Positions 1 through 10,178 of a stretch of 64,000 nt of DNA are shown here, one piece after another. The stretch covers positions 124,001-188,000 of the forward strand of contig MSED01000012.1 in the NCBI GenBank assembly GCA_002099365.1, read 5' to 3'. The notes below the pieces were generated by a model that searched no databases, was not told the DNA's origin, and saw only the letters and a list, made by a program, of their open reading frames with translations. Position numbers and translations under genes: made by a program. Numbering within the stretch: position 1 is the stretch's first letter; every line of letters starts with the position of its first letter. The stretch comes from Phialophora verrucosa. Its lineage: Eukaryota; Ascomycota; Eurotiomycetes; Chaetothyriales; Herpotrichiellaceae.

Positions 1-903
1 TTGGCATATCTTTCGCATTACTCGAAGGAGGAAGCGCGACAAGGCAGAACTTCAGAAATGGTCATAAAAACACTCACAGTCACATACACCATGAGAACCT
101 GCGGGAAGAAAGTTAGCTCGTACGAGTAGATAATGGCAGCAGTCCAGCCCGACGCGAGAGTCCCAACATTGTGGGCACCATTACTTGTCGCAGCTGAGTT
201 TCCCAACTGTCCTCACGAGATCCAGGGCCGAAAAGGGAATCCTCGGTGCAGCCCTGACAATCACCTGTTTCTGGACCTTCCCTATGTATTTCGTGGGCTC
301 ATTACTCCGTACGAAGCTCACATGCTCCTTGCACAACTTTCGCCGCCCGGGTTAATAGGATTCCACAAGTGGATGTCCATACATTCTGCGTGCTGCTTGT
401 CCTGGCGGCGACGAATCGAACACAGGACAAGAAGAGCAGGAAGAAGCTTTGTGGGATTGAACAAGTGCCGATCTGCCTTCAAGGGCGCGGCGTCTTCCTC
501 TAGCCATACGAAGGTGACGGAGGATTTCAATGCAGCCCATCTGAGATATCTATCTAATCTGCCCTCACTCTCAGGTCGACTTCGCAGATAACTTGTCGCA
601 CGTTCCTTTCTTTGCAAGAATTATTGTGAGATGTCTTTTCTCTGCCATTCGCTATGCTTCGAAATTTGTCAGGGATCATACCTCCGTCAGCACATCCGGA
701 CACGCCTATTTGGCCCTCCCATTATGTGACTGTATTTGTCTTGGGCCAATGCCTTGTGTCTTCGCCGATATCAACGCAATGCAAATGCAGGCATATGCCA
801 CTCTTCCAATGCAGATGCTTAGCAGGTCCTCCAGCCAATGAATGCGTGGATAGTAAAGTCCAAGAGACGCCCGCTAATGCTGCATAGTCGATACTCCGGC
901 CCC
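1..903. other. left-edge region, no supportable gene
   Basis: No open frame here has a recognisable domain or a convincing exon structure. On the minus strand, 18-206 encodes a short stretch with hydrophobic segments that could be the relic of a membrane protein, but it has no recognisable family and stops upstream and downstream. The region lies downstream of the Sel1-repeat gene and may contain its 3' UTR. Confidence 0.4.
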
Positions 904-3045
904 CTAGAAGATCCCGAATTTCTTCTTCTTTTCTCCTTGAGCTAATATTAAAGTTAGTGCTGCTAGTACTTCAGTCGCAAACGTGGCGGAATGTTCGAGC
1001 TCACCCTGAGGTCCAATATTACCGGCACTGTTGCTCGTGGTCAATGCGCCCTTCTTTCCTGCCGCCGCTGCTGTGAGGGGATCTGCTCCCGCCCCTGCGG
1101 CTCTGATCGCGGCGATACGGTGCTTGGCTCTTTCTTCGCCTTGGTCGGCAGCCCGGACGTACCAGACGTTGGCCTCTAGCGGATCACGACGACATCCAAT
1201 GCCCATCTCGGTGAAATAGCCAACCGTGTATTGAGCCTTCGCCAGGCCCTGCTCGGCTGCTTTCTTGGCCCATTCATATGCTTCTGCCTCGTCTTTGTCT
1301 AGGACATTGGGAACTCCCACCATGTACCACGCACAAAGCGCCATTTGTGACAGGGCATGGCCACGTTCGGCGGCTCCGGTGTAGAAGTGAATGCTGAGGG
1401 CTGGATCCTTGGGACAACCCAGCTGACCATATTCGTACGCTTCGCCGAGTCTGTAGTTCGCCTCGACGTGACCCAAGTCAGCTGCTTTGGTGTAAAGTTG
1501 GGCGGCGTAGACCTCGTCTTTGAAGACATCGGGTCCGAAGCCAGTCTCATGCAGACAGCCCAGATCAAAGGGGGCTTGGTTGTACTGGAAGTCAGCAGAT
1601 TCTGCGGCACGCTTGAGCCACCGGACACCCTCGCGGTATCTCTTGGTCAACCCCATATCACCGGTTAGGCAAGCTCGTCCTAGTCGGAGCATGGCGCCGG
1701 GATGGTTTTTGCTTGCGGCGTGTTGGTAGAATTGCACGGCCTTTGCTGCGTCCACCCGTGACCCCCAGCCAAATTCGTAACACAAGGCAGTCCGGTACCC
1801 CGCCTCGGCATGGCCATGTTTTGACGCGGCCAAAAATAGAGGAAACGCGTGTTCCCAATCTTCTTTGCCTTTGTTGAACAGCCCCGAAGCGTAACCATCT
1901 GCCAGGTAATACTGGGCAAACGGGTATGATCGATCCGACAGTTTCTGCAGAATGTGCTTCGCCTCTTTTAAGAGATCTTCCCTAACTGACGTGTGTGATT
2001 TCTCAGAGACGGCAGCATCGGAGATCGCATCGGACTCCAGGCCCTCCTCCTGCGCCGCACTGATCATGAAGACTGCAAATTCATACTGTACCGCTGGGTC
2101 TTGTGTCTTCTTGACGTTTGCACGGTACATGTCCAGAGTTTTGCGCGTGGACAATAGGTTGGCATTGTTTCCAACTACTGTCCGTAGACCTGAATTGACC
2201 AAATTTTCCGCTCCGCTCGGCGCAGGTTGTGGGTACGGAACATTCAACAGGTCGACATACGACAGGGGCCTGGTGTCGGGAGACCTTGAACTTCTTGATA
2301 ATGGCCGTCCAGCATGAGAGATATGAGGGGAGTTCGCCCGACCACGGAAATCCGAAGTGCTTGAGAAACCCGAATCAGGTCGCCGCGTGTTCAACCCATA
2401 GGTGCTATTCCGGGCACTGTCACCTGACCCCGTAGTTCCAATTGTGAGCTTCGAGGCCCGCTTGTCCAGAGCCGCGACTTCGGCCTCGTCCATGAACTGA
2501 TGATGATAGCGCAAGGGTTCGAAGGACTCGGTAGGGGCTTCTGCGCTGATATCTGGGGTCGAGGCATGACGCATGGATCTCCTCTGAAAGGGAGATAATT
2601 CAATTGCGCTCTGGGCAAAATTCTCCGATGAGACTCTTCGGTGGTCACCAGCCAGCTCGTGATCACCAAGTCTTCTTCTCATGGCTTGGGGAGTCGGTGA
2701 GAGCCTGTTAGGGTCGAGCTGAAGAGAAGGTTGAGGGGTCAGTGTTCTGTTCAACGCCACTGGATCACCAGTTCTTGACGCGGCAGTCTCGGGAGGGTGT
2801 ATCTGCACTTCAGCAGCGGCATCTGCAAGGGCATAGACGTCGTCTGTAGGCCTGGTATCCGCCGGAGACATGGATGTTGAAGAATGGCTCAGCTTCCGCT
2901 GGTCATGCTGTGGTCTGCCATTTCCTCGCTCTTCCCGAGGTTCGATGATTCGAGGACTCTCTGTTCGCAAGGGAGGGGAGTAGATGGCTGGAGGAGGAGT
3001 GGGAGGAAGCGGGTGGTCCGCTACTTGAGCCATTCCGAGGACCAA
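904..3045 (-). CDS. Sel1-repeat chitin synthase activator (Skt5/Chs4 family)
   Basis: Predicted cytoplasmic scaffold that activates and positions Chs3-type (class IV) chitin synthase at sites of wall growth and septation. The first ~330 residues are Pro/Ser-rich and disordered; roughly residues 350-650 are tandem Sel1/TPR-like repeats with the usual A..G...A pattern, including motifs such as YYLADGYASG, GYRTALCYEFGWG and AQYTVGYFTEMGIG, which are very close to the fungal Skt5/Chs4 group. A 63-nt intron at 942-1004 (GTGAGC, CACTAAC branch, TTAG) lies near the 3' end; its length is a multiple of three and it has no stop, so the frame reads through it. Spliced, the protein is 692 residues and ends KKKKFGIF, with no C-terminal CaaX prenylation box of the kind known in yeast Skt5. 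The start could also be Met5. It is head-to-head with the chitin synthase at 5427. Family call is strong; the partner is inferred. Confidence 0.85.
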   Translation of the reverse strand: MVLGMAQVADHPLPPTPPPAIYSPPLRTESPRIIEPREERGNGRPQHDQRKLSHSSTSMSPADTRPTDDVYALADAAAEVQIHPPETAASRTGDPVALNRTLTPQPSLQLDPNRLSPTPQAMRRRLGDHELAGDHRRVSSENFAQSAIELSPFQRRSMRHASTPDISAEAPTESFEPLRYHHQFMDEAEVAALDKRASKLTIGTTGSGDSARNSTYGLNTRRPDSGFSSTSDFRGRANSPHISHAGRPLSRSSRSPDTRPLSYVDLLNVPYPQPAPSGAENLVNSGLRTVVGNNANLLSTRKTLDMYRANVKKTQDPAVQYEFAVFMISAAQEEGLESDAISDAAVSEKSHTSVREDLLKEAKHILQKLSDRSYPFAQYYLADGYASGLFNKGKEDWEHAFPLFLAASKHGHAEAGYRTALCYEFGWGSRVDAAKAVQFYQHAASKNHPGAMLRLGRACLTGDMGLTKRYREGVRWLKRAAESADFQYNQAPFDLGCLHETGFGPDVFKDEVYAAQLYTKAADLGHVEANYRLGEAYEYGQLGCPKDPALSIHFYTGAAERGHALSQMALCAWYMVGVPNVLDKDEAEAYEWAKKAAEQGLAKAQYTVGYFTEMGIGCRRDPLEANVWYVRAADQGEERAKHRIAAIRAAGAGADPLTAAAAGKKGALTTSNSAGNIGPQGELEHSATFATEVLAALTLILAQGEKKKKFGIF

Positions 3046-5356
3046 AAGTTGAGGTTGTCTTATGATGCAGACATTGGGCGGGTGTAAGCTCGGCGGTATG
3101 TGAGGTTCAGGTTAGGCGCAGTCCGGACAACTGAAAAGGTTATCGCCAAGTGAATAAACCTATGCTGGAATGTGTGATTTCCCTGATTCAAGTTCAAAAC
3201 GAAGGGCAGCCCCGGAAGAGGTTGCTTGGGGCCCGCGCTGTGATTGTCTTGGAAGGAATGCTGTGGCGTCGTTTGAATGGGAATGACGGATCGACGCGGC
3301 TTGAAAAGAAAGTAGGAGTTTCCAGCGGCAGCAGCTGTGAAATGACAGAGATCGACCTGGTGAACAGAGTAATATCGACAGCTCGAGCGGATGGGGAAAA
3401 GGAGGGCGGTGCACGGAGTAAAGTGGTCGTGGTGAGGTGAGTGTGACTACGACTAAGAATTTCAGTGGACAGGGCTGTAGGTAGAACGTTGGCTAGAAGA
3501 GGCATGGAAGGAGTATCCAGGCTGCATATCCCCGCATCAAATCCATTCCCAACTGGTGTCTGGCCGAACTATCTAGCCCTCTTTGTTCTGCAGTTAGAAC
3601 AGGACAGGACGTTTGTCACTTGGACAAAGAAGTCTCTTTGAGCAGCAAATGACAAGAATAGCCGTCACGATTTGTGGCCCAGCTGGGGCGCAAGTTGTGT
3701 TCCTTGTGTTGCCCAATGTGCAGTTGTACATACGCGGCATGGTGAGGAGACCTCCCAAAACCACCAGTTCAACCTTCCCAAGCAAGGCGTCGTGGGTCAA
3801 AGTACGGGCGTGCCCGAAGTTTACGCAGTTGATGTGAGCTTAGGCGCGGACGGTCGCCAGGAAAGGATCTTGTGGCGCCTGGAGAGGCACACTTGGGTCC
3901 ACTGGAAGCAGGGTTTCGGAGAGACGCGGCAAGCCAAGTGCTATCGAACTCCCATTAGAGAGGGCGCCATGCTGCCTGGTGCAGAGAATGTTTCACCCAT
4001 TGCAGAAGGGGAAAGGCAGCTGCCCAAAGCATCGGTGGTCAGACTGGTGACGCGCACAACACTTCTGGATGCCAGAATCAACCCTTCACAGTACGGGGAC
4101 TGGGTCGTCAGATCCTTCCCGTGCTTGTGGGATGACTGCAGCTCGTATCCGATTGATAGATCACGCATAATACCAGTCGGCATGATCGTTGCAAGACATG
4201 CGCATTTGGGATTTCTCTCGGAGGGGTGAGACATTGACCCCTCATTCAAGAAGCCTTCAGCACAAAGTATCACTTTTCTTTGGCAGCAACCGTACATATG
4301 TATATCATGGGTCTTATGTCAGAAAGTTACTTGCAGCTAGAAAATCTCCAGTATTGCTCTGCAAGCCTTTCGTCGCAACCTGCTGCAATACCGTGCCTTG
4401 CGTGTTCGCTTCGGCAGTAGTTTCATGTGACGCGGCCAATGATAGGTTGATTTGTTGAAATGACGCGTCGGATGTCAGGGCAACCGTCGACTTCTCTCCG
4501 AGCGTGTAAAAATACGACTCTCAGCCACAACCGAGCCTCTCATGTGGTGTCTGTTCGCCCCCAGATCTCACCAACCGTAATCACTGTCATCGGCGGTACG
4601 TTTGCGCGATCAGTCTCTGTCAAGACCTTCCACTGCCTCAGATGTACGAGTATCTTATAAGTCGTCAGGAAGCGTGGTGGACAAATGATCCGCAGCGGTA
4701 GAGCGAGGAGTCTGGCTCAGGAGAAGAAGACTATTTCACGTCGGAGGGTACTTTTCGCCTCTCTGCTGGATCTCTGTTTCTCCTGCATAAGTCCACTCAG
4801 TGAGGCGTAGCCAATCCAGGGCCTTGGTATACATTCGATCGGATGATCAACGAATCGCTTGCACGGCGTTCGCAGTAGTTGTCGCAAATAGTACTTCTCC
4901 GTCCGGGTAAGGGCCATGGCCATCATTCACAACGTGTGGGCACATCTTTGTCTTGTCTGTTCCCAGTTCTTGTTTCTTGCCTTGTAACCGCTGCTCACTC
5001 ACTCACTGCCAACCTACCCGTACACGTACACTCGCTCACCATATGATCACTGTCGTTCCGGTCCGGCAATACAACACCTTGCCATTAAGCACTTTTCACA
5101 GCGCCACTTGAGTTGAAATAAAATCCACGTTATCTGACTTTCACCGGGTCAACCGATTGTACAGTCTCCACAGTCTACCACAGCGACGACAATAGCGTGC
5201 TGCTCTCGACACAAAGCAGACGTTTACATACCTGTCAAGATATTCCTTTGCAGACCTGTTCACTTCGCACCAGAGACAGCGCGGGCGCCGTTCTCAACCG
5301 CGGTTCTCTCGGACGAGAAATAAACAAAACACGTTGAGGAGGTCATTTAAGTCGCA
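3046..5356. other. divergent promoter region between activator and chitin synthase
   Basis: About 2.3 kb between two divergent genes. Open frames inside it (for example 3672-4229 plus) resemble no family I know and lack codon or domain support. The right end from about 4960 is pyrimidine-rich and probably holds the chitin synthase 5' UTR. Confidence 0.5.
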
Positions 5357-5418
5357 GTAAGTTCGCCACAATGATATTGTAACTGGTGGTGACCCACTAA
5401 CATTCTTTCTCCTGGCAG
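5357..5418 (+). other. 5' UTR intron of the chitin synthase gene
   Basis: A GTAAGT donor at 5357, a CACTAAC branch site at about 5396-5402 and a TTTCTCCTGGCAG acceptor ending at 5418 make a textbook 62-nt fungal intron. It ends only 8 nt before the start codon at 5427. Confidence 0.7.
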
Positions 5419-5426
5419 AGTTCACC

Positions 5427-8400
5427 ATGTCAGAGCCGCCGCGTAGGCCGCGGCCTGCCACGTCCCCAACTCGTGATAAGTCCCATTCCCCGTATAGAGA
5501 CTCTCCTTCGCGACGTCTTAGAGATCTCGAAACCGGCACAAATAATCAACGCTCCGCGCCGTATCCCTCCCAACACTTTGCAGCCGATCCTTATCCCCCA
5601 TCTCCCAACTCCAGAGCCGCCGACTGGGAACCCATCATGTCGAGTTCAATAAATCAGACCGAACTAGGTCGCAAGAAGTCTCTCATCAGACCAGAGCGCA
5701 ACCGAATAGACCGAGATCATCCGAATTATCACTACCGCAAACATGCCCAGAACATGGAGGTCTTCCCATCGACCACAGGCAATGACCCAATGGTGGAAGA
5801 ACTGGTAGAAGCACGAACGGTTAGCTCGGAGAGCACCAATATCAACACGCCGACCGATGATGATGTTACCGCGCCTCAGACCCAGCAACAAGCTCGCTTA
5901 CCTGGCAAATTAGAACCTGTGGGCAAGAAGAGACAACCGCGAAAGCTGGTAAGGAAGGACACACGGGACATGACCACACAGGAGAAGAGGCGGCTCAAGG
6001 ACACCGAAAAGCTCAAGCCCCCCAGCGCCTGGAACGTTTACTGTTCAGTCATCACCTTTTGGGCTCCCGATTTCCTGCTGTCTTGCTGCGGAATGCCCAA
6101 CCGAGCCCAGAAGAGAGCCTGGAGGGAGAAAGTTGGGCTAATCAGCATCATTCTTTTTATCGCCACCTTTGTCGGCTTCCTGACTTTCGGCTTCACACGA
6201 GCTGTCTGCCCGGCTCCCGGATTGCGCCTCAAGATCAACCATGTTGACCGCGGGTACATGATCTTCCATGGTGATGCCTACAACCTCGATGGTTCTATGC
6301 ACCCTGCAGCATTGGGGGTGCCGCTAGACAGCAACGTTCTCTATGATTTGCCACACAAATACGGTGGCCAGGATGGAAGTTTCATGTTTCAAAAGGTCAA
6401 CGGAGAGTGCAAGGACCTGATTACTCTGGCTCCCGGTTCGGATGTACCCACAAATGCCGATGGAGATCTTGCTTGGTATTTTCCATGCAACGCCTTTAAT
6501 CAGGACGGCTCGTCGCCGGTAAACACCACGAACCCATATTACCTAGGATATGCTTGCCACACGACCGCCAAAGCGAGAACTACTTTTTTCCACGACCTCA
6601 AGAGAGCCGGCGAGGTCTTTTTCACCTGGGATGATGTCAGAAACTCCAGCCGGAATTTGGTCGTGTATTCTGGGTCAGTCGTTGACCTAGATTTGCTGAG
6701 ATGGTTCAATAAAAGCCAGGTTGTCTGGCCCAAACAATTTGACGATATGCGAGAGAGCGATCAGATCCGCGGCACAGACATTACTCACTTGCTACAATCT
6801 GGCGCCGACAAGAAAGTCGGCAAGTGCCTGACCCAAATCGCGAAAGTCGGCTCAGTCGACACCGAAACCGTGGGGTGTATAGCCTCAAAGGTCGTTCTTT
6901 ACGTCTCCTTGGTTTTCATCCTGGCTATTGTTTTGGTTAAATTCTTCCTCGCCCTGGCCTTCCAGTGGTTCCTGGCTCGGAAGTTCGCGGCTGCGAAGAC
7001 CTCGCAAACAGCAGATCCAAAGAAAAGGGCCCAGCAGATTGAGGACTGGGCAGACGATATCTACAGGCCTGCTCCAAAAATTACAGATCCTGCCAGCACG
7101 GTATCTGGATCTGATGGACGAACCAGCAAACGTGGAAGCCAGTTATTTCCTCAGACGTCCCGATTTACCAGTCCATACGCAGTAGAGCGAGTCGCGAAGA
7201 CAAATCGACCACAACCTACCACTATGACAAGTCAAGCCTCGAATGCAAGGCTCGTTCAACCGGGGAGTGGAATCTACAAGACTGGCTATAATAGCAGTCA
7301 AAACACTTTGGATCTCAACTCTCGGATGAGCGTTGGCGCGAGCAGGTCCAGCCTACTCCTTTCTGGCCACGAGACCCGCTATTCCGTTGTAATGGACTCG
7401 CTTGGCGAAGCAGGTGCTCCTGTGGGCTTCATCCATGAAAATGTCGTGCCTCAGCCGCCTCCTGAGTGGCAACCCTTCGGCTATCCACTTGCTCATTGTA
7501 TCTGCCTAGTCACCGCGTATTCTGAGGATGCAGCAGGTATCCGCACCACTCTCGATTCTGTTGCGACAACCGACTATCCAAACAGCCACAAAGCCATCTT
7601 GGTGATTTGTGACGGCCTCATCAAGGGCGCAGGTAATGACATCACCACACCTGAGATTGTACTTTCAATGATGGGTGACTGGGTCGTTATGCCTGAGGAC
7701 GTCCAAGCGTTCTCCTACGTGGCGGTCTCAAGCGGCTCGAAACGACACAACATGGCCAAAGTGTATGCTGGATTCTACGACTACGGTCGGGACTCCAAGA
7801 TCGATCCCAGCAAGCAGCAACGTGTGCCCATGATGGTCATCGTCAAATGTGGAACACCCGAGGAAGCTGTGGCTAGCAAACCCGGCAATCGAGGCAAGCG
7901 TGATAGTCAGATCATCCTGATGTCCTTCCTTCAGAAGGTCATGTTCGACGAAAGAATGACCGAACTCGAATACGAAATGTTCAACGGACTTTGGAAAGTA
8001 ACCGGCATGTCTCCGGACTTCTACGAGACGGTGCTCATGGTTGATGCCGACACCAAAGTGTACCCGGACAGTCTTACGCACATGATCTCAGCCATGGTGA
8101 AGGACCCCGAAATCATGGGCCTCTGCGGCGAAACCAAGATTGCGAACAAAAGCGAGTCGTGGGTGACCAAGATACAGGTGTTTGAGTACTTCATCTCGCA
8201 CCATCTGTCGAAGTCGTTCGAGTCAGTCTTCGGCGGTGTCACGTGCTTGCCGGGATGTTTCTGCATGTACCGAATCAAGGCACCTAAAGGTGGACAGAAT
8301 TACTGGGTCCCCATCCTGGCCAACCCGGATATTGTCGAACATTACTCGGAGAACGTCGTCGACACACTGCATAAGAAGAACCTTCTGCTGCTGGGCGAAG

Positions 8401-9219
8401 ACAGATACCTGTCCACTCTCATGCTGAAGACCTTCCCGAAGCGCAAACAAGTCTTTGTTCCCCAGGCGGTTTGCAAAACGACTGTCCCGAACCAGTTCAA
8501 AGTGCTGCTCTCTCAGCGCCGTCGTTGGATCAATTCGACCGTGCACAATCTCATGGAACTCGTGCTTGTGCGCGACTTGTGCGGCACGTTCTGCTTCAGC
8601 ATGCAGTTTGTCGTGTTTATCGAGTTGATTGGCACACTGGTCCTGCCGGCAGCTATCGCGTTCACATTTTACCTGATCATCATTTCGATTGTGGCCAAAC
8701 CCGTCCCGATCATTCCACTCATTCTGCTGGGCCTCATCCTCGGTCTTCCCGCGGTTCTCATCGTGTTGACAGCGCACAGCTGGGCATACGTCGCCTGGAT
8801 GGGTATCTACCTTCTCTCCCTGCCGATCTGGAACTTCGTCCTCCCAGCTTACGCTTACTGGAAGTTTGATGATTTCAGTTGGGGAGAGACTAGGAAAACG
8901 GCCGGGGAAACGAAGAAGACCGGCGGCCATGGCGAAGCAGAAGGCGAATTCGACAGCTCGAAGATCACCATGAGGAGATGGGGCGACTTCGAGAAAGGTA
9001 CGTTTTCTATCACCCGGGCTTTTCGTACTGGCCACCCATTATTCCTGCCCGTAACTTGTTCTGGCAGGTATGCTGACTTGAGATTCAGAGCGACGAGCAC
9101 AAGCCAGCGGAGCCGGATGGGCACAGCACCCTCTTGCGCCTCCATCGAGGGGCGGGGGTGCGATGACGGGCGACTATGCTTCGAGCCAGAGCGGATTCGA
9201 ACCCTACCACGACTATTGA
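5427..9219 (+). CDS. class IV chitin synthase (Chs3/ChsD type)
   Basis: Plasma-membrane glycosyltransferase (GT2) that polymerises UDP-GlcNAc into chitin. The first ~200 residues are charged and disordered. Membrane segments follow at about 235-260 and 488-515, flanking an extracytoplasmic domain. The catalytic domain carries the DAD motif (Asp873/Asp875), EDRYLS (from Glu991) and QRRRW (1030-1034), then a C-terminal membrane cluster at about 1050-1145. Domain order and length match class IV (yeast Chs3, Aspergillus ChsD); there is no myosin motor as in class V. A 91-nt intron at 8998-9088 (GTACGT, CTGAC, TTCAG) joins exon 1 to a 131-nt last exon, giving 1,233 residues ending in PYHDY. Reading through the intron instead gives an unrelated tail. 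Start: first ATG after the 5' UTR intron. The neighbouring 904-3045 gene encodes the activator family for exactly this class. Confidence 0.93.
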
Positions 9220-10178
9220 AAACTTCCGCTTGCATCTGACGACCTCCTGGGTCCCAGCTAGTAGGGTGGACCAGGCTATTTTGACGTGTGATGACTTCAA
9301 ATAAAAGCCATGAAAATAGGACTGGGGCTTGCATCAGGCTCGATGCAAACACCTGGCATTTGCGACAACCCCGCCGAGGGGCGCAATGATATTAGAAGGA
9401 TGTGCTGAATCCAAATCTGCGAGAGGTTTGACAAGGCATTAGCGTTGTGGTTCTCACCGGCATGGAATTTTGCTCCATGGCAAATGAAAGATGGGACAGG
9501 TTGCAGGACGATAGCCTACAGATCCGCCATATTAGATCTACATTAATTGTACTACCACACACCCTGACACATACCGATCCTACAGAGTTTGGACATGGGC
9601 CATAGTCCAGAGAAGTGAGAGAAATGAGGATTGACCACATCAGCGTCAGTGCCTCGCCGTAACGGGACTCTACGGCGCAGCATTAAGGACCCACGGAGCG
9701 CGTCGCATGCGTTTGTCACCCTCGCATGTGCCGCCTATCTAGACCAATGTCAATCTCGCGCCAATTCAGCCACCGCTCAGCTGCCACTCGTCAAACACTC
9801 ATCACGCACTCACCTACCGCCTACAAGTACATGCTCGTCGTGGTCCCGCAGTCTCCCTTGAGTGATCAACTCCACTCCAGAAGCTTTGCGCCCATCTGGC
9901 GGGCGTGCTTTCCCCGTCCTAACGGTCCACGCAATTCTCCATCCTTTTGACCTTCACTATTAATCCGTTTAGTAAATCGAGCCAGGCGTCGAGCAGCTCG
10001 GCGTTTCCTGTCGTCCACTGAGTCCTGCGTTGGGTAGTGAGGTGATCCTCGTCGTCGATCAGATCATGTGGTGAGCCGCTTGGTGGATGGTACTCGCCAA
10101 CCTGCTGGCCGGGGCATGGTGGTGACAGTCCTCCTTTCCCGCGTGTGAAGAATTCTCACATGGGCTAGGCCCCGGACC
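9220..10178. other. intergenic, 3' of chitin synthase and promoter of regulator
   Basis: No supportable gene. It should contain the 3' end of the chitin synthase transcript and the promoter of the Zn2Cys6 gene. Short open frames at 9631-9950 show no recognisable domain. Confidence 0.5.

Noticed and set aside
370..450. tRNA-like GACGAATCGAACAC
   Set aside because: No matching acceptor or anticodon stems on either strand.
3672..4229. 185-residue frame in the chitin synthase promoter region
   Set aside because: No domain, poor composition, no splice structure; likely chance in a 2.3 kb intergenic region.
9180..9215. tRNA T-arm-like GGATTCGAACCC
   Set aside because: It lies in the last exon of the chitin synthase and the arms do not pair as a tRNA; no cloverleaf could be drawn.
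8998..9239. Chitin synthase reading straight through to 9239
   Set aside because: The read-through tail is unlike the family. Using GTACGT at 8998 and TTCAG at 9088 gives a plausible class IV end; the earlier CAG at 9066 leads to a quick stop.
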